Positions 51,705-59,600 of a stretch of 64,000 nucleotides of DNA are shown here, piece by piece. Under the pieces are notes generated by a model, which was not told the origin of the DNA, did not search any database, and saw only the letters and a program-made list of their open reading frames with translations. Each line of letters begins with the position of its first letter. The first letter of the stretch is position 1. Made by a program: the position numbers and the translations under genes. This stretch comes from Fictibacillus marinisediminis (GTDB taxonomy: Bacteria > Bacillota > Bacilli > Bacillales > Fictibacillaceae). The stretch is from the NCBI RefSeq assembly GCF_023149135.1, contig NZ_JAIWJX010000002.1, positions 806,001-870,000 of the forward strand, given 5' to 3'.

Positions 51705-51791
51705 ATTTTACCTGGATGGCTTGTTCTGCTCTATGTGTTTTGGTAGGATAGGAGTCATCTAAATTGACAGTAAAGCAAATGAGGGACAGTC

Positions 51792-52679
51792 ATGCAAAAC
51801 AGTTTAAACACGCGTTCGATGATTTTTACGCTGTATGGAGATTACATACGCCACTATGGCAATGAAATATGGATTGGAAGCCTGATCCGCCTTCTTGAGG
51901 AGTTCGGCCATAACGAACAGGCGGTAAGGGCAGCCATCTCCCGTATGAACAAACAGGGCTGGATCGTTTCGCGCAAGCAGGGGAACAAGAGCTATTATTA
52001 CTTAACCCCGCGCGGAGCAAGAAGGATGGATGAAGCTGCAAAACGGATTTTTAAGCTGCAGCCCGAAAAATGGGATGGTACTTGGTACATGTTTACGTAT
52101 ACCATTCCGGAAGAAAAGAGAAGCATCAGGGATGAGTTAAGAAAAGAATTGGTATGGAGCGGATTCGGTCTTTTGGCCAACAGCTTCTGGATTTCTCCCA
52201 ACAACCAGAAAGAACAGATCAAGCAGATGATGGAGAAATATGAGATCCAGGATTTTGTCCACTTTTTCACGGCAACTTATGAAGGACCTCATGAGAACGC
52301 ACAGCTCGTGAATGAGTGCTGGGACTTGGCGGATACTAACCGGAAATATGATGAGTTTATCAAGACGTACTCCCAAAAGTATGTGATTGATAAGAATAAG
52401 ATTGAAAAGGGCGAGATGACAGATGGCGAGTGCTTTGTAGAACGAACAAAGCTCGTCCATGAATATCGCAAGTTCCTGTTTGTTGATCCAGGGCTTCCTC
52501 AAGAACTTCTCCCATCCGACTGGCTCGGAGATTATGCGGCCTCCTTATTTGGAGATTATTACAGAACACTCGCCGGTCCTTCCAGCCGCTTTTTCGAGGA
52601 GATCTATCAAGAAGGAAACGAACTGAAAAGAGACAAATCTTACAACGCGCTGAACCACCCGCTCATCCAGGAACTGTAG
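51792..52679 (+). CDS. paaX: Phenylacetic acid degradation repressor PaaX
   Basis: This 295-residue regulator has an N-terminal winged helix (SMIFTLYGDYIRHYGNEIWI, then NEQAVRAAISRMNKQGWIV) followed by a PaaX effector domain with WDGTWYMFTYTIPEEKR. The C-terminal WLGDYAASLFGDYYR segment also matches. PaaX is released from DNA by phenylacetyl-CoA. GAGGGACAGTC precedes the ATG. It is probably the regulator of the ACG-N9-CGT dyads near the paaK, paaA and 57874 promoters. A bidirectional terminator follows. Confidence 0.93.
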   Translation: MQNSLNTRSMIFTLYGDYIRHYGNEIWIGSLIRLLEEFGHNEQAVRAAISRMNKQGWIVSRKQGNKSYYYLTPRGARRMDEAAKRIFKLQPEKWDGTWYMFTYTIPEEKRSIRDELRKELVWSGFGLLANSFWISPNNQKEQIKQMMEKYEIQDFVHFFTATYEGPHENAQLVNECWDLADTNRKYDEFIKTYSQKYVIDKNKIEKGEMTDGECFVERTKLVHEYRKFLFVDPGLPQELLPSDWLGDYAASLFGDYYRTLAGPSSRFFEEIYQEGNELKRDKSYNALNHPLIQEL

Positions 52680-52689
52680 ATTTGTAAAC

Positions 52690-52726
52690 AAAAAGCACTT
52701 TCATCCTGAGCGGGAAAGTGCTTTTT
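52690..52726. terminator. Bidirectional terminator between paaX and paaY
   Basis: AAAAAGCACTTTC (52690-52702) pairs with GAAAGTGCTTTTT (52714-52726). It separates convergent genes. Confidence 0.88.
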
Positions 52727-52733
52727 ATTTCCA

Positions 52734-53246
52734 TTATTTTAGCTCTTGCTTAAACTGCTGCCCTTTTTGCTGATACGTTTCAATGGTTATTCGGATAATC
52801 TCCAGGTCTTTGTCGTTCAACTCCCGAATGACTTGGCCGGGAGAACCCATGACCATGGTACGGGGCGGAATCTTTTTTCCGGGAGGAATAAGGGTGTTTG
52901 CTCCGATAAAGGCTTGTTCACCAATCTCAGCACCGTCGAGGATTGTCGCACCCATTCCGATCAGTGCACCCTTTCTGACCGTGCAGCCATGAAGGATGAC
53001 ATTATGCCCGATTGACACTTCATCCTCAAGAACGAGGGGATACTGCTCGTATAGATGCAGTGTGCAGTTATCCTGGACATTGCAGCGATCTCCAATGGTG
53101 ATCGGCCCTTCATCCCCGCGAAGGACACTGTTAAACCAGATACTGGATTCTTTGCCGATTTTGACATCGCCAATGATATGTACGCCTGGTGCTATAAAAG
53201 CGCTTTCATCAATCTGCGGCTCTTTTCCGTTAAATGTGTAATTCAT
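52734..53246 (-). CDS. paaY: Gamma-carbonic anhydrase-fold protein, PaaY-like
   Basis: This 170-residue left-handed beta-helix protein has the hexapeptide pattern of gamma-class carbonic anhydrases and His metal ligands in TLHLYEQYPL and SIGHNVILHGC. In paa clusters the member is PaaY, a thioesterase that removes a dead-end CoA ester and frees the pathway. Bacillus YtoA is a related housekeeping protein, so the paa role rests on position. GGGAGGATC precedes the ATG on the minus strand. It is transcribed opposite to the rest of the cluster. Confidence 0.8.
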   Translation of the reverse strand: MNYTFNGKEPQIDESAFIAPGVHIIGDVKIGKESSIWFNSVLRGDEGPITIGDRCNVQDNCTLHLYEQYPLVLEDEVSIGHNVILHGCTVRKGALIGMGATILDGAEIGEQAFIGANTLIPPGKKIPPRTMVMGSPGQVIRELNDKDLEIIRITIETYQQKGQQFKQELK

Positions 53247-53313
53247 AGAATAGATCCTCCCTGTTGTTTTGACTTATAAAAAGTATAACAGATTCATAGA
53301 AAGGAGTAAGAAA

Positions 53314-54309
53314 ATGAACACTGTATGCAAGATTTTAGGCATCCAATATCCCATTATTCAAGGAGGAATGGGGAATGTCAGCAATGCACAGCTGACAGCG
53401 GCTATCTCAAACGCAGGTGCGCTGGGGACAATTGGAGTAGGGACGATGCTCCCTGATGAAGTAGAAGCCATGATCGTGGAGACAGCTTCGAAAACATCGA
53501 AGCCGTTCGCTGTCAATGTTCCGCTCACTGTCGCATCCAACGTAAAAGAAATCTTTAAGCTGATCATCAAGCACCATGTTCCCGTTGTTTCTTTATCAGC
53601 TGGAAATCCCGCCCCCTACATTCGCAAGCTGCAGGAACACGGCATTAAAGTCATTTGCGTGGCCGCTTCTGTTTATCATGCGAAAAAGGCAGAAGACGCC
53701 GGAGCAGACCTCATTGTCGCAGAAGGATATGAGGCAGCTGGTTTAAACTCTCCATATGAAACAACAACGATGACGCTCATTCCGCAGGTAGCCGATGCGA
53801 TCAAGATTCCGCTGATCGCAGCTGGCGGCATCGGAGATGGACGAGGTGTAGCGGCCGCCATGATGCTCGGGGCAGAGGGTGTGCAGCTCGGTACGAGATT
53901 CATAGCAGTTAAAGAAGCTCCGTTCCACCTGCGCTATAAAGAAGCGCTCATTCAGGCAGATGACCGGGATACAGTTGTTGTGGGCCGTTCGGTCGGAAGA
54001 ATCCGCAGAGTGATGAAAGCTCCTTATGCCGAGAGACTGCTATCGAAGGAATCAGAAGGCATTACGCTCGAAGAATTTAATGCACTGACGACGGAAGACC
54101 AGCACATTGCAGGCGCAATAAAGGGTGACTTTGAGCAAGGATTCATCAACAGCGGGCAGATTGCAGGATTGATTAAAGACATGCCTTCAGCAAGCGAGCT
54201 GATACAGAAAATGATGAAAGATGCCGGACAGGCCATCAGCCGCAAGAGCAGCGAGGTTTCTAGCTGGCAAAAACAAGGAACAGACCTTTTAAAGGAAAAG
54301 AATTTATAA
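53314..54309 (+). CDS. Nitronate monooxygenase-like FMN enzyme (FabK/NMO family)
   Basis: This 331-residue protein has an N-terminal IQGGMGNVSNAQLTAAISNA segment that resembles the FMN-binding entry of nitronate monooxygenases. AEGYEAAGLNSPYETTT, IAAGGIGDGRGVAAAMMLGAEGVQLGTRF and the Gly-rich flavin-phosphate motif complete the TIM-barrel pattern. The family includes nitronate monooxygenases and enoyl-ACP reductase FabK. ATG 53314 follows AAAGGAGTAAG. It is divergent from paaY and could belong to the neighbouring catabolic genes. The substrate is not known. Confidence 0.78.
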   Translation: MNTVCKILGIQYPIIQGGMGNVSNAQLTAAISNAGALGTIGVGTMLPDEVEAMIVETASKTSKPFAVNVPLTVASNVKEIFKLIIKHHVPVVSLSAGNPAPYIRKLQEHGIKVICVAASVYHAKKAEDAGADLIVAEGYEAAGLNSPYETTTMTLIPQVADAIKIPLIAAGGIGDGRGVAAAMMLGAEGVQLGTRFIAVKEAPFHLRYKEALIQADDRDTVVVGRSVGRIRRVMKAPYAERLLSKESEGITLEEFNALTTEDQHIAGAIKGDFEQGFINSGQIAGLIKDMPSASELIQKMMKDAGQAISRKSSEVSSWQKQGTDLLKEKNL

Positions 54310-54420
54310 TATAATTAATTTTGTAAATAGTTTGAAAAATTTACTAGAGGCATGACCGTTCAACCAGTGCTGCAACGAGATAGGGAGATGTCTGCTGAAG
54401 TAAAAAGGGGGAAAAAGAGA

Positions 54421-55410
54421 ATGATGAAGTGGAAGAGTTTACTCGGTGTTTCACTGGCTGGTATGGTGCTGCTGGCAGGCTGCGGAACATCGAAAGAAAC
54501 GAACAGTGAGGAAAAAGGCGGCAAGGAAATCAAGATTGGTGTCACTCAGATTGTAGAGCACCCGTCGCTTGATGCGGCCTATAAGGGCTTTAAAAAAGCT
54601 ATTTCTGCCAGCGGACTGAAAAATGTAAAGTATGATGTCCAGCTAGCGCAAGGAGATCCAAACAATTCTCAGACGATTGCCAAGAATCTTGTGGGTGAAA
54701 AAGTAGATCTCATTTTTGCCAACTCCACACCGAGTGCCCAGCATGCTCTTAACGCTACAAAAGACATTCCGATCGTATTTACTTCAGTAACGGATCCAGT
54801 CGGAGCCAAGCTCGTACAAAGCTTTGAAAAACCTGGAGACAACATTACTGGAACGACGGATACCCATCCCGATGCTATCCCAAAAACGATAGAGTTTATT
54901 GACAAACAGACCGATGCAAAAACAGTGGGCTTGATTTACAACAAAGGAGAACAGAACTCTGTTGCCCAGGTAGACCTTGTGAAAAAAGCGCTTGAGAAAT
55001 CTAATCTGAAACCAGTGGAAGTCAGTGTCTCAACCTCTGCGGATGTGAAGCAGGCTGCAGAATCACTCGTCGGACGTGCGGATGTTTTTTATATCGTTAC
55101 CGACAATACAGTAGTATCTGCCCTCGAATCCGTTATCAGTGTGGCTGAAGACAAAGGTATACCAATGTTTGCAGGTGAGCTTGATTCTGTAAAACGCGGT
55201 GCCTTCGCCGCATACGGATTCGATTATTATGACATCGGCTATGAAGCCGGGCAGATGGCAGCAGACATTTTGAAAGGTAAAAAGAAGCCTAGCGAAATTA
55301 AGGTGCAATACCCTCAAAAGCTGAAACTCGTCATCAATAAAAAAGCTGCAAAAGCCATGAACATCAAACTAAAAACTGAATGGGACTCAATGGCTGAATA
55401 TACAAAGTAA
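54421..55410 (+). CDS. ABC importer solute-binding lipoprotein (TrpX-like)
   Basis: This 329-residue receptor has a lipoprotein signal (MMKWKSLLGVSLAGMVLLAG) with lipobox LAGC. The domain starts IKIGVTQIVEHPSLDAAYKG, and NSTPSAQHALNATKDIPIVF and GYEAGQMAADILKGKKKPSE also match the ABC_sub_bind family, which includes TrpX-type tryptophan receptors. ATG 54421 follows AGGGGGAAAAAGAGA. A terminator separates it from the permease gene, so the receptor would be made in excess. In this setting it could import an aromatic amino acid; this is inference. Confidence 0.8.
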   Translation: MMKWKSLLGVSLAGMVLLAGCGTSKETNSEEKGGKEIKIGVTQIVEHPSLDAAYKGFKKAISASGLKNVKYDVQLAQGDPNNSQTIAKNLVGEKVDLIFANSTPSAQHALNATKDIPIVFTSVTDPVGAKLVQSFEKPGDNITGTTDTHPDAIPKTIEFIDKQTDAKTVGLIYNKGEQNSVAQVDLVKKALEKSNLKPVEVSVSTSADVKQAAESLVGRADVFYIVTDNTVVSALESVISVAEDKGIPMFAGELDSVKRGAFAAYGFDYYDIGYEAGQMAADILKGKKKPSEIKVQYPQKLKLVINKKAAKAMNIKLKTEWDSMAEYTK

Positions 55411-55416
55411 GTCTCC

Positions 55417-55463
55417 CGTGTTGGGTTTGACACAGCTTTTGGTCAAATCCAGCACGTTTTTTT
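55417..55463 (+). terminator. Partial terminator between receptor and permease genes
   Basis: CGTGTTGGGTTTGAC (55417-55431) pairs with GTCAAATCCAGCACG (55442-55456, two mismatches), followed by T7. It would lower permease and ATPase expression relative to the receptor. Confidence 0.75.
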
Positions 55464-55533
55464 CGATGGCAAAGGGAAAGAGCAAACCGTATGCAGTTTT
55501 TAAAGACAAACGCTTTTTAGGGGAGGAATATAG

Positions 55534-56553
55534 ATGTTTGCACTCTTTAGTGCTTTGGAATCAGGTGTGATCTATGCCATTATGGCACTCGGTGTATACC
55601 TTTCGTTCCGTATCCTGGACTTTCCAGACTTAACGGTAGACGGAAGTTTTGTAACCGGTGCAGCGATATCTGCCAGTTTAATAGTCCACGGACAGAATCC
55701 TTTCATTGCCACGATGGCAGGAATACTCGCTGGATTTATCGCAGGCTGCATAACCGGAATCTTACATACCAAAGGAAAAATTAATCCGCTCCTATCTGGA
55801 ATTCTCATGATGATCGCCCTCTACTCCATCAACCTCCGGATTATGGATCAGCGTTCCAATGTCCCGCTTCTTGGAGAAGATACAGCATTTACTTTAATCA
55901 CTTCCTTTTGGCAGAAACTTGGGCTCGACAGCATGTTCAATAAGCTGTTCACTGCTATTGGACTGGGAGATAGTCTTCCAAAAACCTGGGGCATCTTTTT
56001 TGTCATGGCGATCGTGACGATTCTTATCAAATTTGCAGCAGACTGGTTCCTGAAAACGGAGATTGGGTTGGCACTCCGGGCAACTGGAGACAATAAGCGG
56101 ATGATACGAAGTTTTTCGGCAAACACGGATGGCTTAACGGTTCTTGGGCTGGGGTTGTCAAACGCACTTGTCGCTTTTGCTGGTGCACTCATCGCCCAAT
56201 ACGGAGGTTTTGCTGACGTCGGGATGGGGATCGGCATGATTATTATCGGGCTCGCTTCTGTCATTATCGGAGAAGCTTTGTTCGGAACAAAGTCCATTGC
56301 CCGTGCAACGCTTGCGGTTGTTTTAGGGGCCGTTGTTTATCGCATCATCATTGCCTTTGCCCTGCAGATTGAATTTTTTGAAACGGGTGATTTGAAATTG
56401 ATTACAGCGCTGATCGTTGTCTGCTCTCTTGTCCTTCCTAAACTGCTGGAAGCGAGAAAGGAACAGGCGAGGAAAATGAGGAGAAAGCAGCTGAACCATC
56501 AGACTATGGACAGAAAGGGTGAAGAAATTGCTGCATCTAAATTCGGTTCATAA
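55534..56553 (+). CDS. ABC importer permease (TrpY-like)
   Basis: This 339-residue protein has about eight or nine membrane helices, begins ALFSALESGVIYAIMALGV and carries SFRILDFPDLTVDGSFVTGA. This is the pattern of the branched-chain-type permease domain of ABC_transp (TrpY-like) proteins. A cytoplasmic coupling segment with RATGDNKRMIRSFSANTDG follows. The C-terminal tail is charged (KEQARKMRRKQL). GGGGAGGAATATAG precedes the ATG. The ATPase gene overlaps its end by 35 bases. Confidence 0.85.
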   Translation: MFALFSALESGVIYAIMALGVYLSFRILDFPDLTVDGSFVTGAAISASLIVHGQNPFIATMAGILAGFIAGCITGILHTKGKINPLLSGILMMIALYSINLRIMDQRSNVPLLGEDTAFTLITSFWQKLGLDSMFNKLFTAIGLGDSLPKTWGIFFVMAIVTILIKFAADWFLKTEIGLALRATGDNKRMIRSFSANTDGLTVLGLGLSNALVAFAGALIAQYGGFADVGMGIGMIIIGLASVIIGEALFGTKSIARATLAVVLGAVVYRIIIAFALQIEFFETGDLKLITALIVVCSLVLPKLLEARKEQARKMRRKQLNHQTMDRKGEEIAASKFGS

Positions 56554-57322
56554 AATCTTTAACGAAGACACACCCGATGAAAAAATCGGCCTGTCGAACA
56601 TCAACCTGCAACTGGAACCTGGAGATTTTGTCACAGTTATCGGGAGCAACGGAGCGGGAAAATCAACCTTAATGAATATTATTTCAGGTGTACTGTTTCC
56701 CGATGCAGGCCAGGTTATGATTAAAGGAAAAAACATACTTTCTTTGCCTGAACATAAACGTTCCAAGTTTATTGGAAGGGTCTTTCAGGACCCAATGGCG
56801 GGAACGGCTCCGACGATGACGATTGAGGAAAATCTGGCGATGGCTTACGCGCGCAATAAGAGAAGAACTCTTAAACGGGGGATTACGAGAAAATCCAGGG
56901 ACTTCTTTAAGGAAGCAATAAAGTCTCTTCATTTGGGCCTGGAAAACCGTTTTACCGCTAAAGTCGGCCTGCTATCCGGAGGTGAACGCCAGGCGCTGTC
57001 CCTGCTTATGGCAACTTTTACAGAGCCCGATATCCTGCTTTTGGACGAGCATACAGCAGCACTTGATCCTTCCCGCGCGGCGCTCATTACGGAGCTGACG
57101 AAGGAGATTGTGGCCGCACACGGGCTTACTACCTTAATGGTCACTCATAACATGCAGCAGGCGATCGACCTCGGCAACCGGCTGATTATGATGGATAAAG
57201 GGCAGATCATCCTGGATGTCGATGAAGTCAGCAAGAAGTCTCTAACCGTAGAAAGTCTTCTCAATGAGTTTCAGCGCATAAGAGGAGAAAAAATGGCGAG
57301 CGACAGGGCTCTTCTTTCATAA
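56519..57322 (+). CDS. ABC importer ATPase (TrpZ-like)
   Basis: This 267-residue ATPase has Walker A (GSNGAGKST), signature (LSGGERQALSLLM) and Walker B (ILLLDEHTAALDP) motifs. The His of the D-loop region in LDEHTAALD is a known feature of this subfamily. GTG 56519 and TTG 56528 are both possible; AGAAAGGGTGA sits better before TTG 56528. It overlaps the permease gene and ends at a strong terminator. The three genes form a complete importer. Confidence 0.85.
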   Translation: MKKLLHLNSVHKIFNEDTPDEKIGLSNINLQLEPGDFVTVIGSNGAGKSTLMNIISGVLFPDAGQVMIKGKNILSLPEHKRSKFIGRVFQDPMAGTAPTMTIEENLAMAYARNKRRTLKRGITRKSRDFFKEAIKSLHLGLENRFTAKVGLLSGGERQALSLLMATFTEPDILLLDEHTAALDPSRAALITELTKEIVAAHGLTTLMVTHNMQQAIDLGNRLIMMDKGQIILDVDEVSKKSLTVESLLNEFQRIRGEKMASDRALLS

Positions 57323-57338
57323 ATCACGAGGCAAAACT

Positions 57339-57372
57339 AAAGCTGTGTTCCGGCAGGAACACAGCTTTTTAT
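57339..57372. terminator. Terminator after the ABC importer
   Basis: AGCTGTGTTCC (57341-57351) pairs with GGAACACAGCT (57356-57366), followed by TTTT. It lies between convergent genes and overlaps the end of the HIT gene. Confidence 0.88.
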
Positions 57373-57767
57373 ACATTTTGAGGGCGTTTGTTGGAGGGGC
57401 TTTTGAGCCAGGAGCGAATTCCTTGCCCCGCGTAAGGTTCATCTGAAAAACGGGGAATAACATGAAGATGGGCATGCAGGATATGCTGGCCGCCAATTTC
57501 GCCGCTGTTCCAACCGATATTATAGCCATCCGGCTTCAGTGTTCGATCAAGATAAGCTTTAGCGAAGGCCAAAAGACTGTAGGTATCGTTCCATTCTTCC
57601 TGTGTAAGATCAAAGACAGACGGCCGGTGAGCTTTTGGAATGATCAATCCGCTTCCTTCAAGGATCGTCTGGTTTTGCGGGCTTTGGATATACAGACACG
57701 TTTTGTTTTCGAACACAATCTCCTGATCCTCCAGCCCGAATGGCTGGCATAAAAGACACTTTTCCAT
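57369..57767 (-). CDS. HIT-family hydrolase
   Basis: This 132-residue protein has the CLLCQPFG zinc-like opening and the histidine triad in HAHLHVIPRFSDEP (H-x-H-x-H). It is distinct from Hit at 13396, with a shorter length and a CLYIQSPQNQTILEG segment. Function is probably nucleotide hydrolysis of a Fhit or GalT-like kind; substrate unknown. AAGGAGTGAAAAT precedes the ATG. It lies between the importer and the thioesterase operon, on the opposite strand. Confidence 0.85.
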   Translation of the reverse strand: MEKCLLCQPFGLEDQEIVFENKTCLYIQSPQNQTILEGSGLIIPKAHRPSVFDLTQEEWNDTYSLLAFAKAYLDRTLKPDGYNIGWNSGEIGGQHILHAHLHVIPRFSDEPYAGQGIRSWLKSPSNKRPQNV

Positions 57768-57842
57768 ATTTTCACTCCTTCTGGTTTTTATTTTTTCATA
57801 GTCTTGCTATATTGTATAGATTTGAAATCTTCAGGCTATTCA

Positions 57843-57888
57843 TTGACTGACTATTCAACAAAATGATATCATTACGTTAAGAAAACGT
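57843..57888 (+). promoter_or_regulatory. Promoter and operator-like dyad before the thioesterase-dehydrogenase operon
   Basis: -35 TTGACT (57843-57848), 18-base spacer and -10 TATCAT (57867-57872) are followed one base later by ACGTTAAGAAAACGT (57874-57888), a perfect ACGTT-N5-AACGT dyad. The following TTATATAATTA also aligns with the paaA region without gaps. A TATAAT at 57891-57896 is a possible second -10. Common control with paaA is inferred. Confidence 0.55.
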
Positions 57889-58002
57889 TATATAATTATC
57901 GTGTTTAAACGAATGAATAAATGAGGGCATGGACCATTAGCTGGAATATGTCCTCATTGTCTGCGGTCTAACGAATGGATGTATCTATTAAGAGGTGATG
58001 TC

Positions 58003-58398
58003 ATGAAACCAGGAATGAAAATCGGTGATACAGCAACCATTACAGCTGTAGTGACACCGGATATGTTTGCGCAATTCGAAGGAAAACTCGTTCATCCTGC
58101 TTATTCCACCGTATCCATGGTCTATCATATGGAGTGGGCAGCGAGGCAGATTATTCTGCCTTACCTTGAAGAAGATGAGGAAGGAATAGGTGGAGGAATC
58201 AAAGCCTCCCATCTAGCGCCTACACCTGAAGGAATGAAGCTTGAAATACAAGCAACCCTTACAGAACTAAAAGGAAGAGCTGTGATATGCAAAGTTGAAG
58301 TAAGAAATGAAAAAGCAACAGTAGGAGAGGGAGAGGTCACACAATACATTCTTCCAAAAGAAAAAATCTCTCAGAAACTGCATGAAATGACGAGCTAA
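58003..58398 (+). CDS. Hotdog-fold thioesterase (FlK/YbgC-like)
   Basis: This 131-residue protein has the hotdog pattern of FlK-type thioesterases: a start KPGMKIGDTATITAVVTPDM, VHPAYSTVSMVYHMEWAARQI with a catalytic His/Glu region, and GGIKASHLAPTPEGMKLEI. AAGAGGTGATGTC precedes the ATG. It may hydrolyse a CoA ester, for example phenylacetyl-CoA or a toxic acyl-CoA made by the pathway. A cre-like site follows in the 69-base gap before the dehydrogenase gene. Confidence 0.75.
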   Translation: MKPGMKIGDTATITAVVTPDMFAQFEGKLVHPAYSTVSMVYHMEWAARQIILPYLEEDEEGIGGGIKASHLAPTPEGMKLEIQATLTELKGRAVICKVEVRNEKATVGEGEVTQYILPKEKISQKLHEMTS

Positions 58399-58409
58399 AT
58401 GCCATAAAA

Positions 58410-58423
58410 TGAAAGCGCTTACT
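58410..58423 (+). promoter_or_regulatory. cre-like site before the phenylalanine dehydrogenase-type gene
   Basis: TGAAAGCGCTTACT matches the CcpA cre consensus TGWNANCGNTNWCA at 13 of 14 positions, with T for the last A. It is 44 bases before the start codon. It could repress this operon when glucose is present. Confidence 0.6.
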
Positions 58424-58466
58424 TTAAAGCGCCAAAGAGATAAAGGATCACCAAGGGGGAGTAAGC

Positions 58467-59567
58467 ATGTTTGAAAAGATATCACAGCATGAACAGGTTG
58501 TATTCTGCAACGATCAAGCCACCGGCTTAAAAGCCATTATTGCAATACATAACACCACACTTGGGCCGGCACTAGGAGGCTGCAGAATGCGCCCGTATAA
58601 ATCAACGGATGAAGCACTTGAGGATGTACTTCGGCTGTCAAGGGGGATGACGTACAAGTGTGCTGGAGCAGACGTGGATTTTGGGGGAGGAAAGTCGGTG
58701 ATCATCGGCGATCCGACAACAGATAAATCTCCGGCATTATTCCGTGCTTTCGGCCAATTCGTAGATTCTCTTAACGGCCGCTTTTATACAGGCACAGATA
58801 TGGGGACAACACCGGATGACTTCGTGCATGCCCTGAAAGAAACGTCCTGTATAGTAGGTGTGCCGGATGAATATGGAGGAAGCGGGGATTCGTCCGTCCC
58901 TACTGCACAGGGTGTCATATACGGGCTTCGAGCAACCATCCAGGCGCTGTATGGCTCAGAAGATCTTTCCGGTATGTCCTACAGCGTACAGGGGCTTGGA
59001 AAAGTTGGTTATAAGGTAGCGGAGCAGCTTGTCGCTGCCGGTGCCCATGTGTACGTCACCGATATTAACCAGCAGGCGCTAAAGAGTATCGTGGACCGGG
59101 CGGAGCTTCTTCCGGGAACGGTTGAAGTTGTTGATGGCGATGAAATTTACGGAGTGAACGCTGATATATTTGTTCCTTGTGCACTTGGAGGTATTGTCAA
59201 TGACGAAACCATCGACAGGCTCAAGGTCAAAGCGGTTGTCGGAAGTGCAAACAACCAGCTGCTTGAAGACAAACACGGAATCTATCTTCAGCAGAAAGGA
59301 ATCCTTTACGGACCGGACTATATCGTGAACGCCGGCGGGTTGATCCAGGTCGCTGATGAGCTTTACGGACCGAATAAGGGCCGTGTGCTGAACCAGACTA
59401 GAGCCATCTATGATTCTCTTCTGGCAATCTATAAACAGAGCAAGGAACAGAATCTATCTACCATGGAGGCAGCCAACCGCTTCTGTGAGGACAGGATTGA
59501 ACACCGACAACAGCGAAACAGTTTCTTTTCCCATGATAAAAGACCGAAATGGAATGTGCGGCATTAA
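58467..59567 (+). CDS. pdh: Phenylalanine dehydrogenase-type amino acid dehydrogenase
   Basis: This 366-residue Leu/Phe/Val/Glu dehydrogenase deaminates an amino acid with NAD. It has the substrate-binding [10 protein letters not shown] and catalytic Lys in [15 protein letters not shown], then the Rossmann [46 protein letters not shown] and the C-terminal [18 protein letters not shown] resemble phenylalanine dehydrogenase, for example that of Lysinibacillus sphaericus, rather than leucine dehydrogenase, which has ITAEDVGTTVEDM at that place. The position next to an oxo-acid dehydrogenase complex and paa genes agrees with conversion of phenylalanine to phenylpyruvate. Substrate is inferred from family resemblance. 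AAGGGGGAGTAAGC precedes the ATG. Confidence 0.85.
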   Translation: MFEKISQHEQVVFCNDQATGLKAIIAIHNTTLGPALGGCRMRPYKSTDEALEDVLRLSRGMTYKCAGADVDFGGGKSVIIGDPTTDKSPALFRAFGQFVDSLNGRFYTGTDMGTTPDDFVHALKETSCIVGVPDEYGGSGDSSVPTAQGVIYGLRATIQALYGSEDLSGMSYSVQGLGKVGYKVAEQLVAAGAHVYVTDINQQALKSIVDRAELLPGTVEVVDGDEIYGVNADIFVPCALGGIVNDETIDRLKVKAVVGSANNQLLEDKHGIYLQQKGILYGPDYIVNAGGLIQVADELYGPNKGRVLNQTRAIYDSLLAIYKQSKEQNLSTMEAANRFCEDRIEHRQQRNSFFSHDKRPKWNVRH

Positions 59568-59600
59568 AAGGGAAGCTATCAAATTAAAGGGGGAGTTAGT

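Noticed and set aside
57909..57924. GAATGAATAAATGA as a FadR operator
   Set aside because: Only one half matches the TGAATGAATANNCATTCA pattern; the other arm is missing.
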